A stretch of 26,293 bases of DNA from JBAWZR01 sp037142915 (GTDB lineage Bacteria > Patescibacteriota > Minisyncoccia > Moranbacterales > UBA1568), in contig JBAWZR010000009.1 of the NCBI GenBank assembly GCA_037142915.1, forward strand, positions 1 to 26,293, read 5' to 3'. Under the pieces are notes generated by a model. That model was not told the DNA's origin and did not search any database. It saw only the letters and a list, made by a program, of their open reading frames with translations. Of the stretch, positions 23,454 to 26,293 are shown in pieces. Within the stretch, counting starts at the first letter, position 1. The number at the start of each line of letters is the position of its first letter. The position numbers were made by a program, and so were the translations under genes.

Positions 23454-24347
23454 ATGAATATGACGCGAAGACAGAAAGCATTGATGTTGGTCGGGTTGGC
23501 AATCACTTTGGTTGTTGTGGCAGGGGTTTTTCTGTGGATGAAGCAGCAGAAATTGATTGTTAAGCAGACTGGCTCGAATGAGGGCGTACTCCTTCAACAA
23601 CAGGAGCCTGCCGCACCGGATTCTCAACTTCCTTCGGGCGATGCGCTTTCTTTTGATAACTTGCCAGACACTCAAGTGATCAAGAATCATACAGATGATG
23701 TCTACACGTATGATTTCGCTTATAAAAGGAAGGTTTTTGGTCATATCGAGTTGAATGGCAACTGGTTCGTTGAGCATTTTCTCTCCTATGATAATGGAGA
23801 CAACTATTTCGGATTCTCTTTGGATGGATCTGGTACGGCTGGCAAAGAATATTGGGGGCCGTCTATCCTCTATCGGTCGAACGAAGGTCAAGGGAGTCTG
23901 GTGAAGGTGGTTGACTTTTCTCAAGATGCAGCTATAGCGAATGGTAAAGAGGTAGTGCCTAATTCTTGGAACGCAGACTATTTTATCACCGATCTTTCCG
24001 ATGATGAAAATTCTCTCGTATACTGTAATTTTTGGACGGATACGAATAGAGTTTTCCTCAAAGATATTTCGACCGGACAAGTGAAGGAATTTCCTGTTGG
24101 TGCGGATCTGGCTGATTTTGGCGATGCGACGCTCTCACCGGATAAAAAAACTATTGCTTTTGCTGGTGTGAAGCGCGCCGCGACCGATGACGGCTCGACT
24201 GGAAAATTTATCGAAGCAGATATTTATATGATCGATGTCACTTCGGGCACAGTGGATGTCTATCAGACAAACAAACAAGCCGGTTCATACGAATTGAACG
24301 GCTGGAATGGTGCCGAGTTGGATTACGGCTATGCAAATGGTGAATGA
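23454..24347 (+). CDS. Membrane-anchored beta-propeller-like protein
   Basis: 297 residues. One N-terminal membrane helix (~9-29; ALMLVGLAITLVVVAGVFLWM) follows a basic MTRRQK start, so it is an anchored rather than a cleaved exported protein. A Gln/Pro-rich linker leads to a beta-rich domain (~60-297). Repeats such as LSDDENSLVYCNFWTDTNRVFLKDISTGQ and LSPDKKTIAFAGVKRAATDDG with IYMIDVTSGTVDVY resemble TolB/WD40-type propeller blades. No catalytic motif is seen. A second in-frame ATG at 23460 is equally possible as the start. It lies 48 bases after the cohesin-like protein and may be in the same transcript; I could not place a confident promoter in between. It ends only 8 bases before the convergent nuclease gene. 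Confidence 0.65.
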   Translation: MNMTRRQKALMLVGLAITLVVVAGVFLWMKQQKLIVKQTGSNEGVLLQQQEPAAPDSQLPSGDALSFDNLPDTQVIKNHTDDVYTYDFAYKRKVFGHIELNGNWFVEHFLSYDNGDNYFGFSLDGSGTAGKEYWGPSILYRSNEGQGSLVKVVDFSQDAAIANGKEVVPNSWNADYFITDLSDDENSLVYCNFWTDTNRVFLKDISTGQVKEFPVGADLADFGDATLSPDKKTIAFAGVKRAATDDGSTGKFIEADIYMIDVTSGTVDVYQTNKQAGSYELNGWNGAELDYGYANGE

Positions 24348-24355
24348 TAGTCGTT

Positions 24356-25513
24356 CTATTCCTCCTCTGGTTCACTTTTGACTTTCTTCACTCGGAAGGA
24401 AGTCGTTTTTTTATCGGCAATCTTGGCTTCGGTTTCAATGCGATCACGGATATCGCGAGGGAGAGAGGTGAGTGTTTTTTTGAGTGCGATGAGATCGACC
24501 TTGCGGATGGCCTCCCACTGGTCGAGTGGCGCCAACAATGATTGGAGGCGTTCGTTGTCATATTTGAATGTCTGTCGGACGGCGCGTTCAATGAGATCGG
24601 TGTCGGAGAAAACTCGTTCCACCGCCTCTTGATCCATATAAACGTTGATGAGTTCTTGGAGCTTGGCGATCTTCAATCGTCCCAAAGTCAGGTCGCGCTT
24701 GGTTGTGATATAGTCATTGATGGCTTTTTGGATTTCATCGTTGTCGATGGTGCGCTCCTCTTTGAATTTGTGACGCCACATCGGACAGAGTTTTTGGTAG
24801 CCGCACCAGTCGCAGAGGACGCTCGGATGCGGTTCGAATTCTTTGGCTTCGATCTGGCGTATAGCCTCGACGAAGAGATCGTCGACCTTGGCGAGATCTT
24901 CTTCGGTGCGGGTGGACGAGAGCTTCACACCGTGTTTGACGAAGTAGAGGCTGACTTTGATATTGGCGAGATTGGCGCGTTCGGCCGGATAGCGCTCGAG
25001 GAAGGCTTTGAGATAGACGGAGAGTTGGAGATTATTGTCGATGGATTCTTGTGGCGGCATTTTCTTCGCGGTTTTGTAGTCGATGATCTCGTAGCCTTCC
25101 TCGGTTTTGTCGATGCGGTCGATGAAACCTCTGACAGTGTGAATAACATCAGGTTTATTTGGGTCTGTTATCTCTAATTGAAACGGACTCTCGAGAGCGA
25201 CGACGGTGAAGTCGGTCGGGTCGTTGTGCCGACAGTACTTCTGAATCATTTCAACCCCTTGGGCGAAGGCGGCTCGCTCTTCGGCTTCATTTTCCCAGAT
25301 TTCGGAATTCCAACCGCGAGAAAAATGATCGAGTGCTTGCTCGAGCGTGGGCGAGAGGACGGCTGGTTCGTGGTAGAAGTTGAGCGTGCTGTGAATGAGT
25401 GTGCCGAAGACCGCCTCCTTGGACTTGGGCGTCTTGATCTTGTCGATGGCCTGGTACTTGTACTTGAGTGGGCACTGGTGGTAGGTGTCGAGCCCGGAGT
25501 AGGAGAGTTGCAT
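24356..25513 (-). CDS. PD-(D/E)XK nuclease of the Cas4/AddB/RecB type with Fe-S cysteines
   Basis: 385 residues. The nuclease core is complete: His41 in FGTLIHSTL, Asp132 in GFIDRID, Asp145 and Lys147 in IIDYKT, and Gln163/Tyr167 in LQLSVYLKA. Four cysteines are placed as in Cas4 and AddB: Cys14 near the N-terminus (YHQCPLKYKY) and Cys234, Cys237 and Cys243 (CDWCGYQKLC), a likely 4Fe-4S site. These enzymes cut single-stranded DNA ends in recombinational repair. The C-terminal ~255-385 is a charged helical extension. No helicase or other AddAB partner is in the window, and no cas genes or CRISPR array are present, so a repair role is more likely than CRISPR adaptation. The ATG has no Shine-Dalgarno sequence on its strand. 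Confidence 0.88.
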   Translation of the reverse strand: MQLSYSGLDTYHQCPLKYKYQAIDKIKTPKSKEAVFGTLIHSTLNFYHEPAVLSPTLEQALDHFSRGWNSEIWENEAEERAAFAQGVEMIQKYCRHNDPTDFTVVALESPFQLEITDPNKPDVIHTVRGFIDRIDKTEEGYEIIDYKTAKKMPPQESIDNNLQLSVYLKAFLERYPAERANLANIKVSLYFVKHGVKLSSTRTEEDLAKVDDLFVEAIRQIEAKEFEPHPSVLCDWCGYQKLCPMWRHKFKEERTIDNDEIQKAINDYITTKRDLTLGRLKIAKLQELINVYMDQEAVERVFSDTDLIERAVRQTFKYDNERLQSLLAPLDQWEAIRKVDLIALKKTLTSLPRDIRDRIETEAKIADKKTTSFRVKKVKSEPEEE

Positions 25514-25523
25514 AGGAGTTCGC

Positions 25524-25552
25524 TTGAAAAAATAAGCAGAGAAGAGTATGCT
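25524..25552 (+). promoter_or_regulatory. zwf promoter
   Basis: TTGAAA (25524-25529), a 17-base spacer and TATGCT (25547-25552), with a leader of about 30 bases. It lies in the 74-base gap between two divergent genes. Confidence 0.6.
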
Positions 25553-25573
25553 AAGGGGAGCTTTCGTTTTTTT

Positions 25574-25602
25574 ATTCTACCTTTTTTATGGCATTTCTAC
25601 AA
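25574..25602 (-). promoter_or_regulatory. Promoter of the nuclease gene, overlapping the zwf start
   Basis: On the minus strand, TTGTAG (25602-25597), a 17-base spacer and TAGAAT (25579-25574). The -35 box lies inside the first zwf codons, so the two divergent promoters face each other over one short region. Confidence 0.45.
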
Positions 25603-26293
25603 TGCAAAAGTCCCACAATCATTGTGATATTCGGGGCGACGGGGGATTTGAGTCAGCGGAAATTGTTGCCGGCGCTTTTTGATTTATATTTAAAAGAGGC
25701 CTTGCCAGGGTGTTTTCGAGTGGTCGGGTTTTCACGGGGCGATTTTTCAGACGAGGCATTTCAGACTTTCGCGCGCGAGGCGATCGTGGCTAAAGGTCAG
25801 AAAAATCCATCGGAGAAATTGGAAGATTTTTTGACGTGTTTGAGTTATCAATCGGGAGAGTTTGGGCAAGAAGATCAGTATGGGGTTTTGGGTGAGCGTT
25901 TACGGACGATCGATGCAGAGTGGGGAGTGTGTTCGAGCAAGCTCTTCTACCTCGCGGTGCCACCGGTTGCGTATGAGATGATTTTGACTCGCTTGGCGCA
26001 CTCGGGATTGACTCGCTCGTGTTCAGATGGGGAGGTTCACCCGGACGATGAAATTGGACGGGGGTGGACGCGGATTTTGATTGAGAAACCATTTGGCCGA
26101 GATATCGTGTCTGCACAACATCTGGATGCTCTCTTGGCAGAGTTATTTCAGGAAGAGCAGATTTTCCGTATCGATCACTATCTTGCCAAAGAGACTTTGC
26201 AAAATATTTTGGCGTTTCGATTTGCCAATCGGATTTTCGAACCAGCGTGGGACAATGGCGAGATCGAGCGGGTGGAGTTACGCGTTTTCGAGA
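25588..26293 (+). CDS. zwf: Glucose-6-phosphate 1-dehydrogenase (partial, 3' end beyond the window)
   Basis: 235 residues are visible of a family usually near 480-510. G6PD oxidises glucose 6-phosphate to 6-phosphogluconolactone, making NADPH as the entry step of the oxidative pentose phosphate pathway. The coenzyme-binding motif is IFGATGDLSQRKLLPALFDLY (from ~13). Further motifs are LFYLAVPP, ILIEKPFGRD and the substrate-binding RIDHYLAKETLQNILAFRFANRIFEP. The last has Ala where most members have Gly (HYLGKE). ATG 25588 is used: it starts the Rossmann fold at the normal distance, although no Shine-Dalgarno sequence precedes it. The gene is divergent from the nuclease gene. Confidence 0.95.
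   Translation, partial: MAFLQCKSPTIIVIFGATGDLSQRKLLPALFDLYLKEALPGCFRVVGFSRGDFSDEAFQTFAREAIVAKGQKNPSEKLEDFLTCLSYQSGEFGQEDQYGVLGERLRTIDAEWGVCSSKLFYLAVPPVAYEMILTRLAHSGLTRSCSDGEVHPDDEIGRGWTRILIEKPFGRDIVSAQHLDALLAELFQEEQIFRIDHYLAKETLQNILAFRFANRIFEPAWDNGEIERVELRVFE

Noticed and set aside
24542..25627. Two plus-strand open frames opposite the nuclease gene
   Set aside because: They are shadows of the nuclease, whose catalytic and Fe-S residues are all present on the minus strand.
1..26293. CRISPR array, tRNA, rRNA, intein or complete insertion sequence
   Set aside because: I found no regularly spaced direct repeats, no tRNA-like folds, no rRNA, no inteins in recA or gyrB, and no transposase.

Overview
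The window looks like a piece of chromosome from a candidate-phyla-radiation (Patescibacteria, Parcubacteria-like) bacterium. This is inference. It rests on compact gene spacing, a ribosomal protein bS6 with a very long Lys/Glu-rich tail, a fused ADP-forming acetate-CoA ligase, many start codons without a Shine-Dalgarno sequence, and several large secreted surface proteins of low similarity to textbook families. TGA ends several genes normally (HTH protein, signal peptidase, giant surface protein), so the recoded TGA=Gly code of some CPR lineages is not used here.

Layout. 1-2573: end of an unidentified gene, a RodZ-like membrane HTH protein, recA and a type I signal peptidase. 2702-7158: a large secreted protein with an internal second signal-peptide-like segment, a strong terminator, a coiled-coil lytic transglycosylase and a small coiled-coil protein with a tandem 8-residue repeat. 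7159-12058: a 1,583-residue surface protein preceded by an (AG)10 tract. 12060-14753: the rpsF-ssb-rpsR cluster and efp, with structured RNA after ssb and after rpsR. 14809-15845: a small minus-strand membrane protein, a ~100 bp palindromic repeat and a second small membrane protein. 15860-20854: gyrB, the acetate-CoA ligase and a DUF1361 membrane protein. 20855-24347: a second surface protein with a cohesin-like N-terminus and an anchored beta-propeller-like protein. 24356-26293: a minus-strand Cas4/AddB-like Fe-S nuclease, divergent from zwf, which runs off the window.

Working together. Housekeeping genes cover recombination (recA), replication and repair (ssb, gyrB, the nuclease), translation (rpsF, rpsR, efp), fermentative ATP production (acetate-CoA ligase) and NADPH supply (zwf). 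Interspersed is a cell-surface programme: signal peptidase, murein transglycosylase and three large exported proteins. Two of these share an Ig-like domain and a near-identical C-terminal module. Promoters are easy to see: TTGCC(A/T/G) or a relative, usually exactly 17 bases before TATACT-like boxes, often directly after the preceding stop codon.

The most noteworthy signals are the (AG)10 tract, where one extra unit would put an upstream ATG in frame with the giant surface protein, the shared C-terminal module of the two surface proteins, the palindrome inside a signal-peptide coding region, and the unexplained structured RNAs around rpsR.
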